Shown here one piece after another: positions 1-7,906 of a stretch of 64,000 bases of DNA. Source of the stretch: Collinsella sp. (GTDB lineage Bacteria; Actinomycetota; Coriobacteriia; Coriobacteriales; Coriobacteriaceae); contig DXZS01000003.1 in assembly GCA_019419505.1 (NCBI GenBank), positions 49,740-113,739 on the forward strand. The letters run 5' to 3'. The stretch's first letter is position 1; the number at the start of each line of letters is the position of its first letter. The translations under genes were made by a program, and so were the position numbers. The notes under the pieces are model-generated. The model had not been told where the DNA came from and ran no database searches. It saw nothing but the letters and a program-made list of their open reading frames with translations.

Positions 1-56
1 GGCACAGCCGGGCGAGACGGATCCGTGCTACCGCCCCGCCTGGCCGCGATGTTCAA

Positions 57-2087
57 CTACAGCTCGTTGGCCGCGTGATACGCCGTGCGAATGGCGCTCG
101 CAATGTCGGCGGTGCGCTCACCCGAGCAGTCGCCCACGCAGGTCACGGGCACCGTCACGCCATCCAGGTCAAACGCGTTGGCCTTGGAGCCCACGGCCAT
201 CACCACGTAATCGCAGGCGATCTTCACCGGCTCCTCGGCGCCGTCCTCGGTGGTGCGGACAGCCTCCACGCCCTCGTCGGTAATGGCGGTCAGGCGGGTC
301 TTCACGTGCTGCTCAACGCCATGCTCGGCAAAGTCGCTCATGATCAGCGGCAGAATGGTCTCGGACTCGCCCGCGGCAATCTTGTCGAGCATCTCGACGA
401 TCGCCACCTCGCAGCCGTGCTGCAGCAGGTACTCGGCAGTCTCGGTGCCCACCAGGCCACCACCAATGACAGCGACGCGGCCCGTAAGCTCCACCTTGCC
501 GGCCAGCACGTCCCAGCTCGAGACAACCTTCTCCGAGTCGGCGCCCGGAACGGGGATGACCACGTCGCGTGCGCCCACGGCCACAATCGCAGCGTCGGCG
601 GCGTTGAGGTCCTCAGCGGTAGCGGCATGGTTGAGCTCAACCTTCACGCCCAGGCCGGGCAGAATCTTCTCGTAGTACTCGACCGAGCGCATGATCTCGT
701 CCTTGCGCGGAGGCGCGGCTGCCAGCACAATCTGGCCGCCCAGATGATCGCTCGCCTCGTAGACGGTCACGTCGTAGCCGCGCTTGGCCGCCACGCGCGC
801 GGCCTCCAAGCCGGCAATACCGCCGCCCACCACGGCAATCTTCTTGTCGCCCTCGCCCGGCTTAATGGCGATGGTCGCCTCGTCGCCGTTCTCGGCATTG
901 AGCACGCACGAGATGTACTGGCGGTTTTGGATCGCGTCGACGCAACCCTTGTTGCAGTTGAGGCACTCGCGGATGGGCTCGCCCGTGGCGGCCTTGAGCG
1001 CAATATCGGGATCGCACATGAGCGAGCGGCCGTACGCGACGATGTCGGCGGCGCCGTCTTCCAGGATCTTCTCGCCCGCCTCGACCGAGACAACGCGGCC
1101 GACGGTTGCCACCGGCACGGAGACCAGGGCCTTGACGCGCTCTGCCACGGGCAGCGTCCAGTTGTAGGGCATGGCGCCCATGGGCGGAATGGTGTCGCCC
1201 ATGTTGCCGGTGTGGTTTGCCTGCGCCACCTGGATCATATCGATGCCCGCACCCTCGAGCAGCTTGGCAAACTCGCAGGCCTCGTCGGGCTGCAGGCCGC
1301 CCTTGCCGCGCGGCGTGCCGTCGGGGTTCTCCATGATCACGGGGAGCTTGTACTCCACCATCAGCTGCGGTGCGGCTTCCTTAATGGCGGCGACGACCTC
1401 CAGCGCATAACGGACGCGGTTCTCGAACGAGCCACCGTACTCGTCCGTGCGCTTGTTGAGGATGGCGGAGCACAGCGAACCCACCAGACGGTCGCCGTGG
1501 ACCTCGATGGCGTCGATGCCAGCCTGCTGCGCGCGGGCGGCCGAGGCGGCGATAGCCTCCTTGATCTGGGTGAGCTGCTCCACGGTGGCCTCGTTCACAA
1601 AGTGCTGCATGTCGTGGTGCAGCTTGGCGTAGGCCTGATTGCGGATCTCGTTGGACTCGGCCATCTTGGCGGCGAAGGTCTCCTCGTCGCCGGCGGCCTT
1701 GGCCTCCTGCGCAGCTTTCGCAGCGGCCATGGAGCCCATGACCATGCGGCCGACGCCGGGGACGTCGTACTCGGGGTGGAACAGCTGCAGGGCGATCTTG
1801 GCGCCGTGCTTGTGGACGGCGTCGGCCAGCGCCTTAAACGTGGGGATCTGAGCGTCGGTCGCCAGCTTGGGCGTGGGGCTCGCGGTCATGACGGGAGCGA
1901 CGTCGCCGATGACGATGTAGCTCACGCCGCCACGGGCCAGGCGCTCGTAAAAAGCCAGGCTGCGCTCGCCGATGGAACCGTCGCGCTCCTCGTAGCCGGT
2001 GGTCAGCGGCGGAAACATAATGCGATTCTTGAGCTCAAGGGGGCCAACCGTAATGGGCTGGAGCAGCTTGGATGCAGGTGCGGTCAT
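57..2087 (-). CDS. Enoate reductase-type FMN/Fe-S/FAD oxidoreductase (old yellow enzyme family)
   Basis: Predicted NAD(P)H-dependent reductase of the 2-enoate / 2,4-dienoyl-CoA reductase family. The N-terminal part (about residues 1-370) is an FMN TIM barrel with the family motif DEYGGSFENR. A CLNCNKGC cluster follows (C375, C378, C382 and C394 from the start used here) and would bind a 4Fe-4S cluster. The C-terminal half is a two-dinucleotide-fold FAD/NAD(P) domain with GGGIAGLEAA and GGGLVGTETAEY. Between the barrel strands lies an Ala/Glu/Lys-rich helical insertion (MAAAKAAQEAKAAG onward). The segment that in FadH carries the proton-donor Tyr reads HGDRLVGS here, so that Tyr is not visible. 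I start at the second ATG (2087), 7 nt after AGAGG; the ATG at 2093 abuts the ribosome site. The substrate cannot be read from sequence; unsaturated acids or steroids are possible. Confidence 0.85.
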   Translation of the reverse strand: MTAPASKLLQPITVGPLELKNRIMFPPLTTGYEERDGSIGERSLAFYERLARGGVSYIVIGDVAPVMTASPTPKLATDAQIPTFKALADAVHKHGAKIALQLFHPEYDVPGVGRMVMGSMAAAKAAQEAKAAGDEETFAAKMAESNEIRNQAYAKLHHDMQHFVNEATVEQLTQIKEAIAASAARAQQAGIDAIEVHGDRLVGSLCSAILNKRTDEYGGSFENRVRYALEVVAAIKEAAPQLMVEYKLPVIMENPDGTPRGKGGLQPDEACEFAKLLEGAGIDMIQVAQANHTGNMGDTIPPMGAMPYNWTLPVAERVKALVSVPVATVGRVVSVEAGEKILEDGAADIVAYGRSLMCDPDIALKAATGEPIRECLNCNKGCVDAIQNRQYISCVLNAENGDEATIAIKPGEGDKKIAVVGGGIAGLEAARVAAKRGYDVTVYEASDHLGGQIVLAAAPPRKDEIMRSVEYYEKILPGLGVKVELNHAATAEDLNAADAAIVAVGARDVVIPVPGADSEKVVSSWDVLAGKVELTGRVAVIGGGLVGTETAEYLLQHGCEVAIVEMLDKIAAGESETILPLIMSDFAEHGVEQHVKTRLTAITDEGVEAVRTTEDGAEEPVKIACDYVVMAVGSKANAFDLDGVTVPVTCVGDCSGERTADIASAIRTAYHAANEL

Positions 2088-2229
2088 GGACATTCCTCTC
2101 TTGTAGGCGCGGCGGCGATGATGCCGCGTAGTTGTCTAAAGGATATGGCATGAGGGTTCAGCGGCACAACGGAAATCGGCGAATATCAGGTGGCGGCAGG
2201 CGGATGGGGCGAGGCGACCCGTCGGTTTG

Positions 2230-2686
2230 TCTCAATCTGTAACAGTTACTCAGCAAAATCGGGGTCTATCTGTTACAGATCGAGACAAACGGAAGCGTTC
2301 CGTCGGAAAATCTCGATCTGTAACAACTACAGACCAAAAACGACCCTAGATGTTACAAATCGAGACGAACAAGCTCGGTCTGACCAAACATCTCAATCTG
2401 TAACATCTAGACCGACTTTTGCCCCTTTACTGTTACAGATCGAGACAAACCAATCTAGCCTGCCGAAAGATCTAGATCTGTAACAGTTACTCGGCAAAAT
2501 GGGCCCCAGATGTTACAAATCGAGACAAACGGGACCCGCCTGCAAGAAAATCTCAATCTGTAACAACAACTCGGCAAAATCCGTCCCTCGTGTTACAGAT
2601 TTAGACAAACGGAGACCGTCCTGCCGAAAGATCTCAATCTGTAACACCTAGCCGCCCAAATCGGGTCCACCTGTTGCAGATCGAGA
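2230..2686. repeat. Tandem array of six palindromic units, alternating 15-bp motif every 40-41 bp
   Basis: Six units with left arms starting at 2230, 2311, 2391, 2471, 2551 and 2632. Each has a left arm TCTCAATCTGTAACA, about 25 variable bases, and a right arm TGTTACAGATCGAGA followed by AAAC, then about 20 variable bases. The same 15-bp motif therefore recurs in alternating orientation every 40-41 bp. Arms vary by one or two bases (for example TCTAGATCTGTAACA in unit four). A second array with the same period lies at 19408-19623. The layout resembles BIME/REP clusters rather than CRISPR. The rest of the 2088-2735 gap shows no gene. Confidence 0.9.
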
Positions 2687-2735
2687 TTATGTTTGAGAGG
2701 CTGGAAATTGGACTGAGAAAACAGTCCCGGAATAA

Positions 2736-2766
2736 CAAAAAAGCTCGCCGGCCAGGCCGACGAGCT
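2736..2766 (-). terminator. Rho-independent terminator of the initiator tRNA
   Basis: On the minus strand GCTCGTCGGCC-tgg-CCGGCGAGC is followed directly by TTTTTTG, ten bases beyond the tRNA 3' end. Confidence 0.85.
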
Positions 2767-2775
2767 GCAAGTTCT

Positions 2776-2852
2776 TGGTCGCGGGGGCAGGATTTGAACC
2801 TACGACCTCCGGGTTATGAGCCCGGCGAGCTACCAGACTGCTCCACCCCGCA
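2776..2852 (-). tRNA. tRNA-fMet (CAT), initiator
   Basis: 77-nt cloverleaf with encoded CCA. The anticodon arm is CCGGG-CTCATAA-CCCGG, and the run of three G-C pairs next to the loop (GGG/CCC) is the initiator hallmark. The D arm AGCAGTCTGGTAGCT and T arm GGTTCAAATCC match initiators. The first acceptor pair reads U1-G72, a weak pair where many bacteria have a C1/A72 mismatch. Confidence 0.95.
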
Positions 2853-3048
2853 ATGTCTGGGCGCCTCATGTGCGCGAGAAAGAATATTACGCGGGAGTTC
2901 GGTAAGCGGCAAGGAAAATCTCGTAGAGCATAATTCCTTCATATTTAAACCCCTCAGCCCATATCACCGTAAGCGAATCGCAGCCGAGCGCCGTCGACGT
3001 CACGTATACAATGGTGCGCGTCCTTTTACGCCGACACCGGGAGTAGAC

Positions 3049-3822
3049 ATGCTGCTCGCTATCGATATGGGAAACACGCAGACGGCCATGGGCCTGTTTG
3101 ACGGAAACGAGCTGGTGCAGTCGTGGCGCATGCCCACCGACCGCTCCTATACCGCCGACGAAATCCACGTGCGCCTGATGGGTTTCTTTAAGATGTACGG
3201 CCTTTCGCTCGACGCGGTCGACGCGATCGCCTTTGCTGGCGTGGTGCCGCAGCTCTCGCGCGAGTGGCACGCCGTGGCCGACCGCATTGCCGCGGACGCC
3301 ATCGTCATCGGACCGCAGACGGCCGCGGTGACCAAGCTGCGCGCGACGCGTCCCCAGGCCGTAGGCGCCGACCGCGTCGCCAACGCCGTTGCGGCCGAGA
3401 CTTTCTACGGCGCGCCGGCAATCGTGGTGGACTTTGGCACCGCGACCAATATCGACGTCATCGATGAGGACGGTTATTACATTGGCGGAGCGATCGCGCC
3501 GGGCATCCGCATCTCCATGGATGCGCTCGCCGCCCGAGCCGCCAAGCTCGCCAGCGTTCCGCTCGAGGCGCCCGAGCACGCCATCGGCCGCGATACCGAG
3601 GAGTGCATCAAGGTCGGCGCCGTGGTGGGCGCTGCCGCCATGGCCGAGGGCCTGGTCGAGCGCATGAAGCGCGAGCTGGGCCGCGAGGATGCCACCGTTA
3701 TCGCCACGGGCGGTCTCGCCGGCATCGTCGCCGATTCGACCGATGCCTTCGACGTGGTCGACGGGCAGCTCACCATTAAGGGCATCTGCGAAATCTATCG
3801 CCGCATGCAGAAGCTGGGGTAG
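3049..3822 (+). CDS. coaX: Type III pantothenate kinase
   Basis: Phosphorylates pantothenate, the first step of CoA synthesis. The 257-residue protein begins MLLAIDMGNTQT, the phosphate-binding motif of the ASKHA-fold type III enzymes. It continues with GVVPQLSREW, GADRVANAVAA and the VVDFGTATNIDVID motif that holds the metal and pantothenate. The length is normal. The reading frame is open upstream through the tRNA region, but GGGAG before the ATG at 3049 and the conserved N-terminus fix the start. It stands alone between the tRNA and a repeat-bracketed ATPase gene. Confidence 0.95.
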   Translation: MLLAIDMGNTQTAMGLFDGNELVQSWRMPTDRSYTADEIHVRLMGFFKMYGLSLDAVDAIAFAGVVPQLSREWHAVADRIAADAIVIGPQTAAVTKLRATRPQAVGADRVANAVAAETFYGAPAIVVDFGTATNIDVIDEDGYYIGGAIAPGIRISMDALAARAAKLASVPLEAPEHAIGRDTEECIKVGAVVGAAAMAEGLVERMKRELGREDATVIATGGLAGIVADSTDAFDVVDGQLTIKGICEIYRRMQKLG

Positions 3823-3872
3823 GACAGGGGCTTAAGTCGAGCGCAAGCGGCGAACTAGGCAACGCATCGGTC

Positions 3873-3913
3873 CTATTCCTCAAAATCGAAAAATATTCAG
3901 TTTTGAGGAATAG
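3873..3913. repeat. 41-bp palindrome, copy 1 of 3 (CTATTCCTCAAAA family)
   Basis: Arms CTATTCCTCAAAA and TTTTGAGGAATAG enclose TCGAAAAATATTCAG. It lies 9 bp beyond the stop codon of the ATPase gene. Near-identical copies at 5146-5186 and 5232-5272 are in the same orientation. Confidence 0.9.
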
Positions 3914-3922
3914 GGCTTTCTG

Positions 3923-5119
3923 CTAGGCCTCGTCGCACAGCCACCTCGCCAGGTCCACGATCTGCACCCCATTACGGTCCGTGGCTTCGTGATGCGTGCG
4001 GGCGAGAATCATCTTGGGATACGCGTCGGCAATGCTCAAGAGCGGCGAGATCTCCCGCTCAAACGTCTTATCCGAGCTAATGTCATCGCTCACCTGAATG
4101 TAGAGTTTCTCGCTCCGCTTGATTGCTACAAAGTCTATTTCCTTTTTATAGAGCACGCCGACGTATACCTCGTATCCGCGACGCAGCAGCTCGATTGCCA
4201 CCATGTTCTCGTATACGCGTCCCCAATCCATATCACGTGTACCGAGCAGTGCGTATTTGAACGCGTGGTCTGCCAGGTAATACTTCTCGCCGCTCTTAAG
4301 GTATTTCTTGCCGCGAATGTCATATCGACGAACTTTATAGAAGGCAAACGCATCGCACAGGTACCCCATGTACGCACCGACCGTCTTGTTCGTTATCTTG
4401 AGCCCATCCGCATTCAAAACGTCCGTAATGTTGCGCGCCGACGTAATGTTGGAGACGTTGTCCATCATGTAGTCGGCAATACGCAGCAGCGCCGATTCGT
4501 TTCTCACGTTATGCCGCTGCACGATATCCCTCACGATGAGCGTTTTGAAGACATTGGAGAGATATTGATAGCGCTGCTCCTGCAGTGGATAAGGGTAAGA
4601 GCCGGACATGCCCCCGGTTCTCGCGTACTCATCGAAGTCGCGATCGACCTCACCCTCGTCGCCATAGAAGCGATACTCCTCAAACGAGAATGGGAAAACC
4701 TCGATCTCAAACGTGCGCCCCGTAAAGAGCGTCGACAGATCGCTCGACAGCAAAAAAGCGTTCGATCCGGTAATGAAAATGTCGTACTGCTCGGATGCAT
4801 GGAGGCTGTTGATCGCACGTTCAAAGCCGTCGCACATCTGAACCTCGTCGATAAGCAGGAAGTTTTGCTTGTCGGACACTCGATGCTCTTTTACATAGGC
4901 GAGCAGGGCATGATATTCGAGTAGGTCCTCGAACTCATCGAGGTTGTAGTTGATATGGATGACATTCGAATCGGGCAGGGTGGTCTCCACGTAATCGCGG
5001 AGGGCCTCGAGCAATTTTGACTTACCGCTACGGCGAATGCCCGTTATGACCTTGATGTCCGGCACGCCAATAAGGCTCGTCAACGTGTCCATATATGACG
5101 TTCTATTGATGAGTTTCAT
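3923..5119 (-). CDS. AAA-family ATPase with DUF4143-like C-terminus
   Basis: A 398-residue protein of the AAA_14/DUF4143 type. Residues about 20-40 hold the Walker A motif TGIRRSGKSKLL, followed by Walker B FLLIDEVQM and the sensor-like FITGSNAFLLSSDLS. The C-terminal third (LKSGEKYYLADHAFKYALLG, then KKEIDFVAIKRSEKLYIQV) matches the DUF4143 region, whose E-I-D-F...K pattern resembles a PD-(D/E)XK nuclease fold. The cellular role of the family is unknown; it is common in gut bacteria in variable copy number. A GGGAGG ribosome site precedes the ATG. The gene sits alone between copies of one palindrome, suggesting a mobile or repeat-associated accessory gene. Confidence 0.85.
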   Translation of the reverse strand: MKLINRTSYMDTLTSLIGVPDIKVITGIRRSGKSKLLEALRDYVETTLPDSNVIHINYNLDEFEDLLEYHALLAYVKEHRVSDKQNFLLIDEVQMCDGFERAINSLHASEQYDIFITGSNAFLLSSDLSTLFTGRTFEIEVFPFSFEEYRFYGDEGEVDRDFDEYARTGGMSGSYPYPLQEQRYQYLSNVFKTLIVRDIVQRHNVRNESALLRIADYMMDNVSNITSARNITDVLNADGLKITNKTVGAYMGYLCDAFAFYKVRRYDIRGKKYLKSGEKYYLADHAFKYALLGTRDMDWGRVYENMVAIELLRRGYEVYVGVLYKKEIDFVAIKRSEKLYIQVSDDISSDKTFEREISPLLSIADAYPKMILARTHHEATDRNGVQIVDLARWLCDEA

Positions 5120-5145
5120 TGGCGCCTCCCTGCGGTCTTTTATCG

Positions 5146-5186
5146 CTATTCCTCAAAAACGAAAATTTTTCAGTTTTGAGGAATAG
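5146..5186. repeat. 41-bp palindrome, copy 2 of 3
   Basis: CTATTCCTCAAAA ... TTTTGAGGAATAG with core ACGAAAATTTTTCAG. It lies 26 bp upstream of the ATPase start, so the coding region is bracketed by copies 1 and 2. Confidence 0.9.
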
Positions 5187-5231
5187 GCTCTGCAACGAAT
5201 ATACCTCGCTAAAGGCCGAGCTGGCTTAATT

Positions 5232-5272
5232 CTATTCCTCAAAATCGAAAAATTTTCTATTTTGAGGAATAG
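5232..5272. repeat. 41-bp palindrome, copy 3 of 3
   Basis: CTATTCCTCAAAA ... TTTTGAGGAATAG. The inner bases changed from TCAG to TCTA, while the arms are unchanged. It lies 45 bp from copy 2. Confidence 0.9.
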
Positions 5273-5300
5273 AACCGCGATGCCGCCCTGTAATCGCGCA

Positions 5301-5334
5301 AAGACCCTCCCCGGCACAGGCCGAGGAGGGTCTT
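5301..5334 (-). terminator. Terminator hairpin of the folPK / biotin-ligase-like unit
   Basis: AAGACCCTCC and GGAGGGTCTT enclose a second stem CGGC-acag-GCCG. It lies 36 bp past the stop codon of the 5371 gene. The U-tract is short. Confidence 0.7.
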
Positions 5335-5370
5335 GTTGTCATTGTTGTCTTTGGACGCGAACGCCGCGCG

Positions 5371-6072
5371 CTACAGACCGCGAATGCGCACGGCCTCAGG
5401 CGGAAACTCCTGCTCGCCGGCGTCGGTCTTGATGGTCGCGCGGCCCCAGATGTCCAGGCCCGCAAACACGCCGACTGCGAGCGGCAAGCCGTTGGGCGAC
5501 ACCGCCGCAACCTGGCGACCCAGCAGCGGCACCATGTCGAAGTACTCGCCCAGCACCGGAGCCAGCGGGCCGGCGGCGCCCTGCGGCGTGTTGGCAACAA
5601 CCGCCCAAGCGTCCACGCGGGTCAGCACGGCGGCGGACAGCGCCTCGACCAGCGCCTCATCGGCCATATCCACGCCAAGCTCGCTCAGCGCCGCGCGCTC
5701 AATATCCACCGTCACGGCACCAAACATGCCCGCGGCACCGGCGCCACCGCTCACGGCGACACGCGCGAACGACGTCTCGAACGCGGGCGCGCCGTACACG
5801 ATGTTGCTCGGCCACTCAATGCCCACCTTGCCGGCAAGGCCCAGCCCCGGCGTCGAAGCCGTGCCCACCAGCGCGTCCATCATGCCCATCGCCGCCACAA
5901 ACGGCAGGCCGTGGAAGGCATGCATATTCACGTCCGGCCGCGCAACCAGCGAAAACGTCAACGACGCCTCGCCCGCGCTCCAAGCGCACCAACCCGCAGA
6001 CGCACCCTCGCGGCCCGCGTCGCGCGCGGTGTCAAGCTCGGTGCCAGCGGCTACAGCATTCATCTCAATCAT
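5371..6072 (-). CDS. Divergent biotin-protein ligase-like protein, probably non-catalytic
   Basis: A 233-residue protein resembling the BirA catalytic and C-terminal domains. EWPSNIVYG (about 86-94) sits where biotin ligases have KWPND, and the tail GVFAGLDIWGRATIKTDAG... fits the ligase C-terminal SH3-like domain. The GRGRxGR adenylate-binding loop is absent (SAGWCAWSAGEASLTFSL occupies that place), and the lysine of the GxKxxGIL segment is not visible (APAFETSFARVAV). It may therefore have lost ligase activity or bind another ligand. Its ATG directly follows the folPK stop codon, so it is translationally linked to folate synthesis. The family call is moderate. Confidence 0.55.
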   Translation of the reverse strand: MIEMNAVAAGTELDTARDAGREGASAGWCAWSAGEASLTFSLVARPDVNMHAFHGLPFVAAMGMMDALVGTASTPGLGLAGKVGIEWPSNIVYGAPAFETSFARVAVSGGAGAAGMFGAVTVDIERAALSELGVDMADEALVEALSAAVLTRVDAWAVVANTPQGAAGPLAPVLGEYFDMVPLLGRQVAAVSPNGLPLAVGVFAGLDIWGRATIKTDAGEQEFPPEAVRIRGL

Positions 6073-7812
6073 CTACATACGCCCCAATTCGCCCACGATA
6101 TGGCCCACGCGGTCCTCGGGTTCCTTGACCTCAACTCCGTTGAAGCGGAAGAACCGCGCCGGATCGTGCATTAGGTCCTCGAGCGGCACCAGCACAAAGT
6201 CGCGCTCGCCAATCAGCGGATGCGGCAGGCGCAGCTTTTTGCCGCCGTGAGTCTCGCCATCCATCCACAGCAGGTCCAGGTCGATGGTGCGCGGGCCGTT
6301 GACCTTGGCCTTCTTGGAGCGGTCGCGACCCAGCTCGAGCTCGATCTTCTGCAGCTCGTCGAGCAGCACCAACGGCGCCAGCTCAGTCTTGATCTCGATA
6401 ACGGCGTTGGCAAACGCGTCCTGGCGCGTCTCGTAGGCCGGCTCGCTCTCGTAGATGCGCGAGCAGTTGGACACGCAGGTGAGAGGTATCTCGGCGATCA
6501 TGTCGCGCGCGGCGCGGATGTTGTCGCAGCGATGCCCCAGGTTGGAGCCCACGGCCACAAACGCGCGACGCGGCTGCGGCTTGGCGACAGCCCAGTAACC
6601 GTTCAGGAACTGCGCGAAGCCGGTGACGTCGTGCACGCGCACGATGTTGGCACCGGCCTGGATGGCGCCCAGGCACACGCCAAACGTGGCGGCATCGCGC
6701 GCGGACGCCTCGGTCACGCCCGAAACGGCGCCCACAAAACGCTTGCGCGACACAGCGCACATGAGCGGATAACCCAGCGACGCCATCTTGGCGGTCTCGC
6801 GCTGGATGACGATATCCTCGTTGGCCGTCTTGCCAAAACCCGGGCCGGGATCGATGCAGATGCGGTCGCGCGACACGCCAGCATGGATGAGCGTGCGGGC
6901 CTGGTCGGACAGGAAGCCCATGACGCGGCGCATGATGGGCGCCGAATCGGGCAGGGTAAAGCGACGGAGCTGAGAGGTGGGCACGTAGGCCTCCTCGCGG
7001 CGGGCGCTGCGGCGCATCATGGCCGCCAGGTGGTCGTTGGGCTCCGGCGCGGGCTCGGGAGTTGCGGCGGCCTCGGCAGCAGGTGCGGTCTGCTCGGTAG
7101 CCGGCGCCTCCTGCTTCTGCTCGTCCACGGGCGCGGGTGCGGGCTCGGGCGCGGGCTCCGGATCGCCAAACGGCAGCGAAGGCTGCACCACACCACCCGG
7201 AAGCTTGGCCTCCGTCTTGGGCTCGCCCAGCAGTTTGCCGCGACGGCGGCGAGCCGGCTTCTCGGCCTCACGCGCGGCCTCGGCAGCCGCCTCGCGCGCC
7301 TTCTCGGCAACAAACGCCGCTGCCGAGGTATCGAGCTGCACCGTTGCGTGCGTGCGGGTGGGCGCGGCGACCTCGCCGGCATGCATCACGATGACGCCGC
7401 AGGTGCTCGTCTTAACGAACTCAACCATCTTGGGATCGGTGAAGCCGGTCACGTCGTTGACGATCGAGGCGCCGCAGCGCACGGCAGCCTTGGCAACCGC
7501 CACGTGACGCGTGTCGATCGAGACGATGGCGCCCTCTTTGGCCAGCGCGCGCACCACGGGCAGCACGCGACGAGCCTCCTCGTCGGGGTTGACCGGGGTA
7601 AAGCCGGGGCGCGTGGACTCGCCGCCCACGTCGATGATGTCGGCGCCGGCATCGAGCATCGCCAGGCCGTACTCGATAGCGGCATCCGCATCGAAGTGCT
7701 CGCCGCCGTCGCTAAACGAATCGGGCGTCACGTTGAGGACGCCCATGATGCGCGGACGGTCAAAGCTGAGCTCGTACTTTCCGCACCGCCATGTCTTGCT
7801 ATCGTTCGCCAT
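6073..7812 (-). CDS. folPK: Bifunctional dihydropteroate synthase / 6-hydroxymethyl-7,8-dihydropterin pyrophosphokinase
   Basis: Two consecutive folate enzymes in one 579-residue chain. Residues 22-146 and about 290-400 form dihydropteroate synthase (MGVLNVTPDSFSDGG, DVGGESTRPG, SIVNDVTGF, IDPGPGFGK, SRKRFVGA, VRVHDV). Residues 416-545 form the pyrophosphokinase (AFVAVGSNLGHR, ESEPAYET, GPRTIDLDLLW). The synthase barrel is interrupted at about 148-290 by an Arg-rich then Pro/Ala/Glu-rich insertion (PEPAPEPAPAPV) between strand 5 (VIVMHAG) and the next helix. The start chosen is ATG 7812, six bases after AGGAGG; upstream in-frame ATGs are poorer. FolK normally acts before FolP, so the fusion would allow channelling of the pyrophosphate intermediate. 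Confidence 0.93.
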   Translation of the reverse strand: MANDSKTWRCGKYELSFDRPRIMGVLNVTPDSFSDGGEHFDADAAIEYGLAMLDAGADIIDVGGESTRPGFTPVNPDEEARRVLPVVRALAKEGAIVSIDTRHVAVAKAAVRCGASIVNDVTGFTDPKMVEFVKTSTCGVIVMHAGEVAAPTRTHATVQLDTSAAAFVAEKAREAAAEAAREAEKPARRRRGKLLGEPKTEAKLPGGVVQPSLPFGDPEPAPEPAPAPVDEQKQEAPATEQTAPAAEAAATPEPAPEPNDHLAAMMRRSARREEAYVPTSQLRRFTLPDSAPIMRRVMGFLSDQARTLIHAGVSRDRICIDPGPGFGKTANEDIVIQRETAKMASLGYPLMCAVSRKRFVGAVSGVTEASARDAATFGVCLGAIQAGANIVRVHDVTGFAQFLNGYWAVAKPQPRRAFVAVGSNLGHRCDNIRAARDMIAEIPLTCVSNCSRIYESEPAYETRQDAFANAVIEIKTELAPLVLLDELQKIELELGRDRSKKAKVNGPRTIDLDLLWMDGETHGGKKLRLPHPLIGERDFVLVPLEDLMHDPARFFRFNGVEVKEPEDRVGHIVGELGRM

Positions 7813-7906
7813 GAACATCCTCCTAAAATGCCCGCGCCGCCGCGCCTGGGCGCTGGCGGCGGGGCCGCTTTGCAATCAGTCTTTCTATTGTATCCGCGCG
7901 CGCGGG

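Noticed and set aside
75..2153. 692-codon frame opposite the enoate reductase, and similar long antisense frames (for example 60094-62601, 41435-43147, 33824-35479)
   Set aside because: They are mirror frames of clearly conserved genes in GC-rich DNA, with His/Arg/Leu-rich composition and no family motifs.
2190..2483. 97-codon plus-strand frame across the first palindrome array
   Set aside because: It is translated repeat DNA with no ribosome site and no protein-like composition.
2230..2686. Possible CRISPR array (regular repeats with variable spacers)
   Set aside because: The repeated 15-mer alternates orientation, intervals inside and between palindromes are both about 25 bp, and no cas gene is in the window.
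7017..7382. Intein or frameshift in folPK as the cause of the internal insertion
   Set aside because: No intein splice motifs (N-terminal Cys/Ser block, HN-Cys end) are present, and the frame stays open with normal motifs on both sides.
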